A stretch of DNA of 64,000 nucleotides, from assembly GCA_903824495.1 (NCBI GenBank), contig CAIJXB010000026.1, positions 124,001 through 188,000 of the forward strand. The letters are read 5' to 3'. A program made the translations under genes and the position numbers. Each line of letters starts with the position of its first letter. The stretch's first letter is position 1. The DNA is from an uncultured Chlamydiae bacterium. Its GTDB lineage: Bacteria > Chlamydiota > Chlamydiia > Chlamydiales > Rhabdochlamydiaceae. This document shows, piece after piece, positions 36,564 to 45,778 of the stretch. A model generated the notes under the pieces. That model saw nothing but the letters and a program-made list of their open reading frames with translations. It was not told the DNA's origin and did not search any database.

Positions 36564-37055
36564 ATGCTAATGAATCCTATACACCACCCCGATTGGGCAG
36601 AGACCGAAGAAAATTTGAAAAAATCGATGGAAAAAGAGATCGATCTCATGAGAGAAATTTTGTCCAACATGATGCAAGAAGAAGTGTCTTTGCAAGGTCA
36701 GGATAAATCCTCTTGGGAAGCTCTCATGCAAACTAGGTTTCAGCTAATTGAGCAAGTTAAAGCCTTCCGCCAAGACCGGATGAATGCAACGAGCAAGCTT
36801 TTGACCTTATCGGATGAAAAGACCTTCGAAAAGATCTTGCTAGGAGATGAAGAGATCGCCTGCGAGGTTGTTTTCTTACTAGACCAGCTCATCGCTCTTT
36901 CAGAGAAGATCAATACACAAAACATACGGAATTTGAAGCTTTCTGAAAACTCTCAACATTTTATTGCTATTCCCTATTCCATAGGCTATCCTCCGCATTT
37001 ATGCACGTTTCCAACAGCAAAGGGCAGGAAACACTTTCTAATGACAATCCCTTAA
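36564..37055 (+). CDS. Hypothetical helical protein
   Basis: 163 residues. The first ~125 are strongly helical and charged (EENLKKSMEKEIDLMREILSN, then SSWEALMQTRFQLIEQVKAF), which looks like a coiled-coil chaperone or FlgN-like helical hairpin; the last 35 are Pro/Tyr/His-rich and probably disordered. No known domain is certain. It starts with ATG at 36564 (or 36570) after a GGAG motif, and lies 13 bases before the first glycerophosphotransferase-like gene, so the two are likely co-transcribed. Confidence 0.75.
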   Translation: MLMNPIHHPDWAETEENLKKSMEKEIDLMREILSNMMQEEVSLQGQDKSSWEALMQTRFQLIEQVKAFRQDRMNATSKLLTLSDEKTFEKILLGDEEIACEVVFLLDQLIALSEKINTQNIRNLKLSENSQHFIAIPYSIGYPPHLCTFPTAKGRKHFLMTIP

Positions 37056-37068
37056 CCTTTCGGGGGCT

Positions 37069-38187
37069 ATGGCAGAATCACTTCAGTGGACAGCAGCAGG
37101 CCTCATTTATGGCCCTGCTATCCACTACATCGACCACCTAGCGCCCCTTTGTAGCCTGATGGGGATTCCCCTCTTTGTAACAGAAGAGGAGGAAGAAAAC
37201 CTTCTTGCAACTTTTTATCCAGAAGTCAAAACGGAAAGGATCGATTCGATCCGATTACCTGATCTTTTAGTTGAAAACATCGACATCGTCTTTGTATGTA
37301 CCCCTCGGATCCTTTTTGATGAAGTGTTTTTCTTCGCTCAAAAACTGCGTAATAAAAAGGTCCATACAATATGGGTTCCTCACGGCAACTCTGACAAAGG
37401 ACATATCGCTCCAGCCATGGAAGCGTTAAATCAAGAAGAAGTGGCCCTTGTCTACGGGAATAAAATGATCGACTTTTTAAAGCAGAAAAAAGCGTTTGAT
37501 CAGCTAAAAGCTCATGCTGTTACAGGTAACTTTAGAAGGGCCTACTACCTGCAGCATAAAGCTTTTTATGACGGGATTGTTTCTGATCGCTTCTTGAGAA
37601 AGCTTCCACAAGCTGAAAAAACCATTCTATATGCCCCTACTTGGAATGATAGTGAAAGCTCCTCTTCTTTTTCTGAAGCTCTTGGTTTTTTAGTAAAAAA
37701 TCTTCCGGATAACTGGAACCTACTTGTCAAACCACATCCTAATCTCTTGATGGAAAATGAAGAAAAAAACCAAAGGCTCATTGAAAAGTATGAAACCCAT
37801 GAAAGGGTTCGCTTTGCGTTAGACTTCCCTCCTGTTTTTCCACTGCTTGATGCTGTAGATATCTACATCGGAGATTTTTCCTCTATTGGTTATGATTTTT
37901 TAGGTTTTGATAAGCCTATGTTCTTTTTAAATTCTCAAAAAAGAGATCCAAAAACGGATCTTGGTCTTTATCTCTACCAGTGCGGTGTTGAGATCAGACC
38001 TGATGAGTATGGAAACATTTATGAGATCATTAAAAAGTCTCTTCCTCACGATCATACAAACTTCAGCGAGATCAGAAAAAAGATCGATGATTATGCCTTT
38101 GGATCTAGAAAATCCTCTGAGTCGCTAAAAAAAGAAATCGAAAACTGCTACAGCTGTTTCCCTGATAAAGATTTAAATTTTTTCTAA
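37069..38187 (+). CDS. CDP-glycerol glycerophosphotransferase-like protein, copy 1
   Basis: 372 residues. The C-terminal half has the marks of the TagB/TagF glycerophosphotransferase family: WVPHGNSDKGH, ILYAPTWNDSE, LLVKPHPNL, and DIYIGDFSSIGYDFLGFDKP. Known members transfer glycerol-phosphate or related units to surface polymers such as teichoic acids. No signal peptide or membrane helix is seen, so it should act on the cytoplasmic face. A closely related gene follows directly. The acceptor in a chlamydial envelope is unknown; lipopolysaccharide or a capsule-like glycan are possibilities. Confidence 0.85.
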   Translation: MAESLQWTAAGLIYGPAIHYIDHLAPLCSLMGIPLFVTEEEEENLLATFYPEVKTERIDSIRLPDLLVENIDIVFVCTPRILFDEVFFFAQKLRNKKVHTIWVPHGNSDKGHIAPAMEALNQEEVALVYGNKMIDFLKQKKAFDQLKAHAVTGNFRRAYYLQHKAFYDGIVSDRFLRKLPQAEKTILYAPTWNDSESSSSFSEALGFLVKNLPDNWNLLVKPHPNLLMENEEKNQRLIEKYETHERVRFALDFPPVFPLLDAVDIYIGDFSSIGYDFLGFDKPMFFLNSQKRDPKTDLGLYLYQCGVEIRPDEYGNIYEIIKKSLPHDHTNFSEIRKKIDDYAFGSRKSSESLKKEIENCYSCFPDKDLNFF

Positions 38188-39237
38188 ATGATGACATCTA
38201 AACTCGCAGCAATTGTTACAGGCCCCGACACATACCTAGATCACCTAGGAGTACTTGCCTACATTATGGACATGCCCCTTTTCATTACAGAAAAGGAAAC
38301 TTTCGCTTCCGCTTTAGCCTTCTATCCACAGATCCAAGCTATCCACAAAGAATCTCAAGATCTTGATGTGGATTTTTTAGCGCATCATTTTGATGCTCTT
38401 TTTGAAAGTGGAAAATTTTTCACTATGGAGCTCTCTCCTCTTATGGAGCTCCTTTATAATAAAAAGATGCGCTTTATCTACTGTCCTCATGGACATTCTG
38501 ATAAAGGACATTCAGCAAAGCAATTTGCTCCCCAAGATATTTCGTTAGTGTATGGAAGCCATATGAGTGATCTTTTAAAGCAAACAGGTGCAATAAATTC
38601 TATCCGCTCAACGGCAGCTACTGGTAACTATAGACTTGCCTTCTATCAAAAATATCGCTCCTTTTACAAAGACCTCGTAGAGCAGATCATTGGAAGTAAA
38701 TTAGATCCAAATAAAAAAACAGCTCTCTATGCCCCCTCTTGGCAAGATGGAGAAAATCCCACTTCTTTTTTTAAAGAAGCTGGAAGGCTCATTCAAGATC
38801 TGAAACAAGAGCTCAATTTAATCATCAAGCTCCATCCTTTTTTAAAGCAATTTCATCCCGCTGAAACGTTTACTGTTTTAGAACAGTATCAAGATGAACA
38901 AGGTGTTATCTTCCTTGAAAACTTCCCTTGCATTTACCCTCTTTTAGATAGGTGTGACCTCTACATTGGGGATTACTCATCCATTGGATATGATTTTTTA
39001 TCGTTTGATAGACCTCTTTATTTTCTAATGCAAGAACATGGGCCTAGATTCGAAATTCATAGCTGTGGAGAAATCATTCCTTCCAAAGAAAACATTGCTA
39101 GATTCATTCAAAATACATGGCAAGAAAATACACTTGGAAAAAAAGAAGCCAGGAAGGATTTATATGAATACGTCTTTGGAAAAGAAAAGTCTTTTGATGT
39201 TTTGAAAACTGAGATTTTAAGTATTATAAAATCTTAA
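38188..39237 (+). CDS. CDP-glycerol glycerophosphotransferase-like protein, copy 2
   Basis: 349 residues, starting immediately after the stop of copy 1 (two adjacent ATGs). It is a diverged duplicate: YCPHGHSDKGH, ALYAPSWQDGE, LIIKLHPFL and DLYIGDYSSIGYDFLSFDRP align with the same motifs of copy 1, as does GNYRLAFYQKYRSFY. The tandem pair suggests two related transfer steps, for example priming and extension as with TagB and TagF. A perfect terminator hairpin follows, so the unit ends here. Confidence 0.85.
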   Translation: MMTSKLAAIVTGPDTYLDHLGVLAYIMDMPLFITEKETFASALAFYPQIQAIHKESQDLDVDFLAHHFDALFESGKFFTMELSPLMELLYNKKMRFIYCPHGHSDKGHSAKQFAPQDISLVYGSHMSDLLKQTGAINSIRSTAATGNYRLAFYQKYRSFYKDLVEQIIGSKLDPNKKTALYAPSWQDGENPTSFFKEAGRLIQDLKQELNLIIKLHPFLKQFHPAETFTVLEQYQDEQGVIFLENFPCIYPLLDRCDLYIGDYSSIGYDFLSFDRPLYFLMQEHGPRFEIHSCGEIIPSKENIARFIQNTWQENTLGKKEARKDLYEYVFGKEKSFDVLKTEILSIIKS

Positions 39238-39266
39238 AAAGAAGGAGAGGATCTCTCCTTCTTTTT
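39236..39266. terminator. Strong bidirectional terminator
   Basis: A perfect 14-bp stem (AAAAAGAAGGAGAG and its complement) with a 3-base loop, T-run on the plus side and A-run on the minus side, between convergent genes. The left arm begins within the upstream stop codon. Confidence 0.93.
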
Positions 39267-39282
39267 AAGAATATAGAGATTC

Positions 39283-39558
39283 TTAGCCTATGGAAAATTC
39301 TTCTTCGTCATCAGCTAGGTTATCGCCTTTATCGCAATCGCCGCAGCTTACAGCTTTGATTGTTACATCTTCTTCTTCAACCGCAGAAACCTTAACTTCC
39401 TCTTCTTCAGCAGGAGCTTGTTCCTTTACTTCAGTTTCTGCATGAGGGCAACCGCAAGCAGCAACAGCTTCTACTTTTTTCTCTTTTTTTTCTTCAGCAA
39501 ATAGGGAAGAAAATCCCATTACAGATACGAGTAAACTTGCTAGTAATAATTTTTTCAT
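39283..39558 (-). CDS. Small acidic secreted protein with paired cysteines
   Basis: 91 residues. A clean signal peptide (KKLLLASLLVSVMGFSSLFAEE) precedes a short, very acidic mature part with two cysteine clusters, ACGCPH and SCGDCDKGD. GAGG lies just upstream of the ATG. The cysteines could bind metal or form disulphides with the Cys-rich outer-membrane complex typical of chlamydiae. The family is not recognised. It is isolated between a terminator and the mreC-like gene. Confidence 0.8.
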   Translation of the reverse strand: MKKLLLASLLVSVMGFSSLFAEEKKEKKVEAVAACGCPHAETEVKEQAPAEEEEVKVSAVEEEDVTIKAVSCGDCDKGDNLADDEEEFSIG

Positions 39559-39647
39559 AACGCCTCTAAATTTTAAGTTTTCATCGATAGTATCGATACG
39601 ACAAATTTAACATAGAGTAGGTAAAAAACCCAAGATAAACAAAAAGT

Positions 39648-40790
39648 TTATAGAGCAGCAAGCGGCGGAAGAACAAAAACAGAACTTAATTCATTAAAGT
39701 TTTCAGCGATTGCTTTTGCCTCTAGCTCATAAGAAGAAGCCCCTTCTTTAAGAGAGTGAACCTTGGATACAATAGCGACTTCAAGCCCCGCCGGAAACAC
39801 TCCATCAAGGCCGCTTGTGATCAAAAGATCCCCTTCTCTTAAAAGAGCCTCTCCTGTCCTTAAATCCCTAGCAGGGCCTTCGCTATCGGCAAAGTCGTAA
39901 TTAAATCCAAGCCCTTTCAGTCGCTGCCCTCTTGTTCTCCAAAGCGGCAGACTGCTTCCTTTGAGCTCCCCTTTAGCTAGATAAGAAGTCCCTTGAGAGC
40001 CATCCAAGCGCTTTACAACCTTTTGTAGAGAAGTCACAATCTGATTCTCTTCCTCTAGAGAAGAAAAAAGGTCGCGTCTTGCCCCTAAAAGCTGCAACAG
40101 CCCTTCTACATGCTCTATAAAAAACTGATCTTGCTTTCCCCCTCGGATAGAGCGGACAGAAGGAAATAAGTTCGCATCCGTAAGAAGACGTACTTTAGAC
40201 TGTTTTTCGCCCACTTCTTCTATAAGACCAACAAGTACGTTACCAATAACAACCGGACTGTTTTTTGCTATCACAGCTTCTTTCAAAGATCTATTTTGTC
40301 TTTCCCCAATACCTATCCAAACAAAGCTGCTCCATGAGGCTGGATCTCTATAAATAACCTTTGCGGGTATTGCTTTCATTTGAAGTTTTAAAATTCCAGA
40401 GAGTTCTTCTTTTCTTCTATGAAAATAGTGTCTCCAAGCTCCTTCTTTTTCTAAAGGATCAAGACTTTTAACCCGGGTCATTTGCTCCTCAATGCGGTCT
40501 TCACTTAAAACCCACTGACGCACGTTTTCCATCTGCTCACAAAGTGATCTATTTTCTCGTTTAAGTTCTTCCATTTCTCGAATGAACTGCTCTTTTGTAA
40601 ATCTATCAGACCCTTGAGAAGAAGAAAGTAAAAGAGCTCCTTTTTTAAGACCCTCACAAAATCTCCAGCTAGGAGAAAAGGAGCTGACAGCAAAAAGGCG
40701 AACTTTTTGTGTGAAAGAGTCAGAAAAACTGAGCACACAAAAAAGAGAAACGAACAAAAAAATGTAGGGAGAGATTTTTTGTTTTCGCAT
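39648..40790 (-). CDS. mreC: MreC-like rod-shape protein
   Basis: 380 residues. One N-terminal membrane helix (ISPYIFLFVSLFCVLSFS), a coiled coil (about 68-95), then the MreC beta-barrel domain: AKVIYRDPASWSSFVWIGIG, NSPVVIGNVLVGLIEEVG, KVRLLTDANLFPSV, LLITSGLDGVFPAGLEVAIV. MreC scaffolds peptidoglycan synthesis with MreB and PBP2. The AGGAGG ribosome-binding site lies within the end of the aminotransferase gene (4 bases upstream), so they are coupled. The same pairing occurs in C. trachomatis (tyrB next to CT638). Confidence 0.88.
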   Translation of the reverse strand: MRKQKISPYIFLFVSLFCVLSFSDSFTQKVRLFAVSSFSPSWRFCEGLKKGALLLSSSQGSDRFTKEQFIREMEELKRENRSLCEQMENVRQWVLSEDRIEEQMTRVKSLDPLEKEGAWRHYFHRRKEELSGILKLQMKAIPAKVIYRDPASWSSFVWIGIGERQNRSLKEAVIAKNSPVVIGNVLVGLIEEVGEKQSKVRLLTDANLFPSVRSIRGGKQDQFFIEHVEGLLQLLGARRDLFSSLEEENQIVTSLQKVVKRLDGSQGTSYLAKGELKGSSLPLWRTRGQRLKGLGFNYDFADSEGPARDLRTGEALLREGDLLITSGLDGVFPAGLEVAIVSKVHSLKEGASSYELEAKAIAENFNELSSVFVLPPLAAL

Positions 40791-40793
40791 TGG

Positions 40794-41993
40794 TTATCCT
40801 CCTACAGAGGCAATAGATTTTACAACATACTCGATATTAGAAGTGTTTAAGCCCGCAATGTTCATCCGACCATCCGCTGTCATGTAGATCCCAAATTCTT
40901 GCATTAGGCGCTCTACTTGGCTTTTTGAAAGGTTACAAAAGGAAAATAGTCCTTTCTTATCTGAGAGATAACTATAGTCTGTTTGTGTTCCACCTGCCGC
41001 AAAAGATGCGATCAAAAGAGATTTTAAAGAGTTTATCCTATGTCTCATTTCTGCTAACTCCTCTTCCCATTTTAGCTTTAAAGAAGGGGTTTGCAAAATC
41101 TTTCCAATCAGTTTGGCTCCATGAAGAGGTGGATTTGAATAGTTTCGTCTAACAAGTTTTTTAAGCTGAGACAAAATGGCATCCGACTCATTTCCTTTTG
41201 AAAAAAGGATAAAAGCTCCAACTCTTTCAGCATAGAGGGAAAAGTTTTTAGAAAAAGAAATGGACGCTAAAAACTCTACGCCTTTATGAGCAAATAGCTG
41301 CAGAGGATATGCGTCCTCTTCAAAAGAAACATCAAAACCAAGGTAGGCTGCATCAAAAAATGGAATCAACTCTTTAGAAAGACAAAGATCTGCAATTTGC
41401 GACCACTGATCTCGACTCAAATCTGCTCCACTTGGATTGTGACAGCTTGCATGAAGAACGATTAAGCTTTTAGATGGAAGGGAAGAAAGAAACTGATACA
41501 TAGCATCAAAATCTACCTTCTTCTGCTTAAAATCGTAGTAAGGGTATTTTTTTACTGATAGGCCACTTTGAGTAAAGATAGCTTCATGGTTTGGCCAAGT
41601 AGGATCAGAGATGTAACAAGTAGAGCCTTTAAGTTCCTGCGCTATAAATTCTCCACCTAAACGAAGAGCTCCAGCGCCTCCGAGACTTTGCACAAGCGTT
41701 ATATGGGAAGAAAGCTCTCCGTAGAGCTTTCTTCCAAAAATAAGAGCTGCAATCTCTTTTAAGTAAAGAGAATCTCCTTCTATGGGAAGGTAACTTTTTG
41801 TTTCTTCTTGCTCTAAGAAAAACTTTTCAGCTTCCTTAACGCAAGATAGAACTGGGGTTTTCCCTTGCTCTGTTTTATAAATTCCAACGCTTAAGTTGAC
41901 TTTTTTTTCTCTTGGGTCCTTTAAAAAAGAAGCTGTCAATCCCAAGATGGGATCAGAAGGCGCCTTAGCAACATTTGAAAAAAAATGAGTCAC
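40794..41993 (-). CDS. Aspartate/aromatic aminotransferase
   Basis: 399 residues. A PLP-dependent fold-I aminotransferase of the aspartate/tyrosine family. The family motifs are NLSVGIYKTEQGKTPVL near the N-terminus, the Asn/Pro of LHASCHNPSGADLS, DAAYLGFD, and the PLP lysine in SISFSKNFSLYAERVGA; the C-terminus has GRMNIAGLN. The start is not ATG: TTG at 41999 or GTG at 41993; the latter is better spaced from the AGAGG motif. It is upstream of, and coupled to, the mreC-like gene. Confidence 0.92.
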   Translation of the reverse strand: MTHFFSNVAKAPSDPILGLTASFLKDPREKKVNLSVGIYKTEQGKTPVLSCVKEAEKFFLEQEETKSYLPIEGDSLYLKEIAALIFGRKLYGELSSHITLVQSLGGAGALRLGGEFIAQELKGSTCYISDPTWPNHEAIFTQSGLSVKKYPYYDFKQKKVDFDAMYQFLSSLPSKSLIVLHASCHNPSGADLSRDQWSQIADLCLSKELIPFFDAAYLGFDVSFEEDAYPLQLFAHKGVEFLASISFSKNFSLYAERVGAFILFSKGNESDAILSQLKKLVRRNYSNPPLHGAKLIGKILQTPSLKLKWEEELAEMRHRINSLKSLLIASFAAGGTQTDYSYLSDKKGLFSFCNLSKSQVERLMQEFGIYMTADGRMNIAGLNTSNIEYVVKSIASVGG

Positions 41994-42011
41994 TTTCAAA
42001 GACCTCTTACT

Positions 42012-43394
42012 TTAAGCCATGCGTTTTTGCTTCTTATACCAGAAAAACAATAAAACAGGAGAGATAGTTACGATGTTCGCAATCACAAACATCATCACAT
42101 ACTGAAAAGAGGTTCCTACATCAATGTTTCCAGGAGGAAGAAAGCTCACTCCAATGGTTGCAGAGCATCCTAAAATACCCATCATGCATACTGTCCACAT
42201 CCCAACAGATTTCCCAGGGATTTTGAAAACCTTGGGACGGTTTTTATGTTTATAGTGGAGGCAAAGCGCCGATAAAAACATCAAGATATACATGATCATG
42301 TAGAGCTCTGTACTTAGCGCTGTTAAAAACCAGTAAAATCCATTCACACTTGGAACAAGTAAAAATACGCAACAAAATGACGTCACGCAAATAGCCTGAG
42401 CTATTAAAATACGAGTAGGAACGCCCCACTTGTTTTTCTTTGCAAAAAAAGGAGGAAGAAAACCAAATTCTGCCGCATGAAGCAGTCCCTTAGCTGGCGA
42501 GATCAGCCAGTTAATGATACTTCCAATTGATCCGACAACAATGAGCACCGTCATAAGAGGAATGAGCGGTTTTAAACCAAAGACCCCAAAAAAGTCAGAA
42601 AAAAGCTGCATCACACCGGAAACTAAATTGATTTCACCAACTGGTATGACAAAAGCAATCGCCAAAGAGCCAAGAAGCATGGAAGCCAAAAGGAAGAAGC
42701 CTGAAAACAGCAAAGCCCTTGGGAAGTTTTTCTGAGGATTTTTGATGTCGTTAACATGGACTCCCGCAAGCTCCATTCCTAGGAAAGAAGCCATAATAGC
42801 TACCAAAGAAGTCCAGCTTGTAGAGCTTGAAAAGGCTGGGATCAAAGATTCTCGATCCATAGAAATTTCAAGCTTGTGCCCTGAAAAATACCACACAGCT
42901 CCAAGACCCATGAGAAGCACTAGGGGGATCATCGTTCCGATGAGCGCGCAGATATTATTCACCCTTGTTGAAAAATTGATTCCAAAAAGATTGAGAAACG
43001 TAATGGACCAAAAAACGATCATAATGGATCCAACAAGATATCCCTTATGAGCGGCAAGCTCTGGGTTGATCACATAAGCGGCAGTTCCTGCAATGAAAGA
43101 TAAAATAGATGGATACCAGACCATGGTATTGATCCACTGCATCCAAATCGCCACCATCGCCCATTTCTCTCCAAAAGCAGAATTTACCCAGTGATAAACC
43201 CCTCCTTTTTCAGGATAGCTTGCAGCTAGCTCTGCTGCTACTAGGGAAGTTGGCATGAGAAAAACAATGGCCGATACAATGAAAAAGAAAATAAGAGCGC
43301 TTCCGAAAAGGGCAGCAGCGGGAAGGTTTCGAATGCTATCAATCGACGCGATGATGAGCATAACAAGTGAGTATAAAGAAATCTTTTTTACCAT
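42012..43394 (-). CDS. APC-family amino-acid transporter (GadC/XasA-like)
   Basis: 460 residues with about twelve helices. The N-terminus LYSLVMLIIASIDSIRNLPAA and SLVAAELAASYPEKGGVYHWV match glutamate/GABA-type antiporters (GadC/XasA) in the APC superfamily, as in the chlamydial XasA protein. LVAIMASFLGMELAGVHVND is a further family motif. It probably exchanges host amino acids across the inner membrane. It lies 12 bases upstream of the aspartate aminotransferase on the same strand, which fits a shared role in amino-acid supply. The substrate is uncertain. Confidence 0.88.
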   Translation of the reverse strand: MVKKISLYSLVMLIIASIDSIRNLPAAALFGSALIFFFIVSAIVFLMPTSLVAAELAASYPEKGGVYHWVNSAFGEKWAMVAIWMQWINTMVWYPSILSFIAGTAAYVINPELAAHKGYLVGSIMIVFWSITFLNLFGINFSTRVNNICALIGTMIPLVLLMGLGAVWYFSGHKLEISMDRESLIPAFSSSTSWTSLVAIMASFLGMELAGVHVNDIKNPQKNFPRALLFSGFFLLASMLLGSLAIAFVIPVGEINLVSGVMQLFSDFFGVFGLKPLIPLMTVLIVVGSIGSIINWLISPAKGLLHAAEFGFLPPFFAKKNKWGVPTRILIAQAICVTSFCCVFLLVPSVNGFYWFLTALSTELYMIMYILMFLSALCLHYKHKNRPKVFKIPGKSVGMWTVCMMGILGCSATIGVSFLPPGNIDVGTSFQYVMMFVIANIVTISPVLLFFWYKKQKRMA

Positions 43395-43520
43395 AGAGGT
43401 CCTAATTCGTAATATTTTTTTCCCATGATATCATGAAGTTAGAATATTGCACGTCTGAAAAAAAGTTTGTGTTAGCGATTTTTTCTGATTTTCTATAGAA
43501 TGTCTTTCATCTTTCTATTC

Positions 43521-43593
43521 GGGGCGTTAGCTCAATTGGTAGAGCGCAACAATGGCATTGTTGAGGTCAGCGGTTCGATTCCGCTACGCTCCA
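43521..43593 (+). tRNA. tRNA-Ala (anticodon GGC)
   Basis: A full cloverleaf of 73 bases. The acceptor stem GGGGCGT pairs with ACGCTCC and includes the G3-U70 pair that identifies alanine tRNA. The D arm is GCTC...GAGC, the anticodon stem CAACA/TGTTG carries loop ATGGCAT with anticodon GGC, and the T arm is AGCGG/CCGCT with TTCGATT. The 3' CCA is not encoded and must be added by the CCA enzyme. The last ten bases overlap the 3' end of dinG on the other strand. Confidence 0.95.
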
Positions 43594-45758
43594 TTCCCTT
43601 GATAGAACAGGTTCATCTTCTCAATCATCCTAGATCTTTCTTCATAGATAACAGGACAAGGCGGCAGGCTTTTTAAGAAGACCTTTCCGTACGGTTTTGT
43701 CATGACCCTGCGATCGAGGCAGACAACGCAGCCTCTATCGCTTTTTGTGCGGATGAGCCGGCCAAATCCCTGTTTAAACTTTAAACAGGCGTGAGGCAGA
43801 GAATATTCGCTAAAGGAATCTTTTCCATCCTCTTCATACATCTCGCTCATAGCTTGAAAAAGAGGATCAGAAGGAACTTTGAATGGAAGCTTTGTGATGA
43901 CAACACACCGAAGAGTTTCTCCTGCCACATCAATCCCTTCCCAAAAAGAAGAGGTGGCAAAAAGGACGCTGTCTTGTTTCTGCTTGAATTTCTCAATCAG
44001 TGCCTGCTTTGAAGTCTCTCCTTGCTTCATATAGGAAGCTGCAGGTCTATCAAAAGACCTTGTCACTTTTTCATAGACGTAGTGGAGCATTTCATAGGAG
44101 GTAAATAGAATAAAACATCCACCCTTAGAGACTTCGATGATTTTTTTTACATTTTCTGCTACCTGATCTGAAAAACCATATTCATGGGAGTATAAAATAT
44201 CTTTAGGAACTAAAAAAAGAGCGTTCTTTGCAAAATCAAAGGGAGAATTGTAAGTCCTTTCTTCTGTTCGCTTGCTAAGATTCTCCTCATTAAGGCCTAT
44301 TTGCTGCTTTAAAAAAGCAAAATTTTGATTGGATGTGAGTGTTGCGCTGCAAAGGACCGCTGTTTGTTTGTTTTGGAACAAATGCTCTCTTAAATATTTG
44401 GATACGTTGAGCTTCGCATCGACAAGTGTAACATTCTTCATCGCTAAAGGAGCCGAAGTTTCAATCCATCTGACTCTACTTTTCTCTTCATGCACAGTAA
44501 TAAAAGCTTCGAGCTCCGAGAGTTTTTGCACTAGATAGCTTTCTACAAAATCAAACGCCATGATGTGAATAGAAAGGCTTTCTCTATCAGCATCAGAAAG
44601 ACCTTGCAAAGCCTCGTCTTTAAGAAGTTTTAGAAGGGAAAACAGCTTGTTCCACTCCGTCCTAACCAATTCAAAAACAGCTTGCACTCCTTTCTGCCAA
44701 GGATCAAGAGCCGCTTCTTTGGAAGAAAAGCGCCATCTTCTTTCTCTTAGCTCAGAAGACTGCTCTTTCGCTTTAGATAGATGAGCCTCACAAAACTCTT
44801 CGATCTTTGCAAAGAGCTCTTCAACACTTGTTAAAGCATTTTTTTTCTGAGCAGGGACATCTACATCTAAAAGTAAAATAAGAGCTTTTGAAAAGTTTTT
44901 CTTTTTAGTGGAAAGATCTTGCGTAAAGAGGCCAAGTCTACTTTTTTGCGGCTGAAACTCTGAATAAATTCTTCCTAAGTGACGAATGAGATCGAGCCTA
45001 TCGATCTTCACAGAAAAGCTCTCAAGGGCGATTTCTTCTAAGTGATGCGCCTCGTCTAAAATAATGCGGTAGGTCTTGGGTAAAATAGACTTCTCTTCTT
45101 TGAAATCAGATCTCATCCGCATAGAAATTTCAGAAACAAGCAAGTGATGGTTGATGACAAGGATCTGAGATTCAGAAACTTGTTTTCTGGCTTTGAAAAA
45201 AAAGCATTGTTTGAAATGAGGACACTGCATATGGGTACAGCTGCTTCTTTCTGCTGCAACCTTATCCCACATCCCCGGGGATAAAGGAAAAGAAACGTTT
45301 GAACTAGATCCCTCTGAAGAAGTTTCTGAAAACCTCTCTAGCTTTTTTAGCTCTTCTTGTTCTTGAGAGGTTAGAAGCGACGCTTCTTGAACCACTTCAT
45401 CAAACTTTTTAAAACAAAAATAGTTACTCATCCCTTTTACAAGGGTAACTTGCAGATCAAGGCCTAAAAGATCGAGCAAAAAAGGGATATCTTTTTTGAT
45501 GAGCTGCTCTTGCAGTGCGATAGTATGAGTGGAAATAAGGCTTGCTTCTCTGCGAGAGGAAGCCCAAAGAAGGGCTGGCACCAAATAGGCCCAGCTCTTA
45601 CCAACTCCTGTTGCAGCTTCAGCTAGCAAGACTTTGTCTTGATCGTAGGCCTGCATCACCTGCAGGGCCAGATCTTTTTGTTCTCCCCGCAGCTCGTAAC
45701 CTTTGAGGCTTTTGCTTAAAAGCCCCTGCGGAGAGAATATAGACTCAATATCTAGCAT
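43584..45758 (-). CDS. dinG: DinG-family ATP-dependent DNA helicase
   Basis: 724 residues. An XPD/DinG-type superfamily-2 helicase: Walker A LLAEAATGVGKSWAYLVPAL, the iron-sulphur cysteines (CTHMQCPHFKQCFFF plus an earlier Cys in NYFCFKK), DEAH box LDEAHHLEE, and C-terminal motifs SATLTSNQNF, FATSSFWEGIDVAGE and QGFGRLIRTKSDRG. It resolves DNA-RNA hybrids and other structures in the family. The stop codon lies inside the acceptor end of the tRNA on the other strand. It starts 20 bases after rpoD and may be read from the same transcript. Confidence 0.93.
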   Translation of the reverse strand: MLDIESIFSPQGLLSKSLKGYELRGEQKDLALQVMQAYDQDKVLLAEAATGVGKSWAYLVPALLWASSRREASLISTHTIALQEQLIKKDIPFLLDLLGLDLQVTLVKGMSNYFCFKKFDEVVQEASLLTSQEQEELKKLERFSETSSEGSSSNVSFPLSPGMWDKVAAERSSCTHMQCPHFKQCFFFKARKQVSESQILVINHHLLVSEISMRMRSDFKEEKSILPKTYRIILDEAHHLEEIALESFSVKIDRLDLIRHLGRIYSEFQPQKSRLGLFTQDLSTKKKNFSKALILLLDVDVPAQKKNALTSVEELFAKIEEFCEAHLSKAKEQSSELRERRWRFSSKEAALDPWQKGVQAVFELVRTEWNKLFSLLKLLKDEALQGLSDADRESLSIHIMAFDFVESYLVQKLSELEAFITVHEEKSRVRWIETSAPLAMKNVTLVDAKLNVSKYLREHLFQNKQTAVLCSATLTSNQNFAFLKQQIGLNEENLSKRTEERTYNSPFDFAKNALFLVPKDILYSHEYGFSDQVAENVKKIIEVSKGGCFILFTSYEMLHYVYEKVTRSFDRPAASYMKQGETSKQALIEKFKQKQDSVLFATSSFWEGIDVAGETLRCVVITKLPFKVPSDPLFQAMSEMYEEDGKDSFSEYSLPHACLKFKQGFGRLIRTKSDRGCVVCLDRRVMTKPYGKVFLKSLPPCPVIYEERSRMIEKMNLFYQGNGA

Positions 45759-45778
45759 GTTTACTATTTATTATTGGA

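Noticed and set aside
37069..39237. Teichoic-acid biosynthesis locus
   Set aside because: Only the transferase-like pair is present; no CDP-glycerol synthetase, linkage-unit or export genes adjoin, so a teichoic acid claim is not supported.
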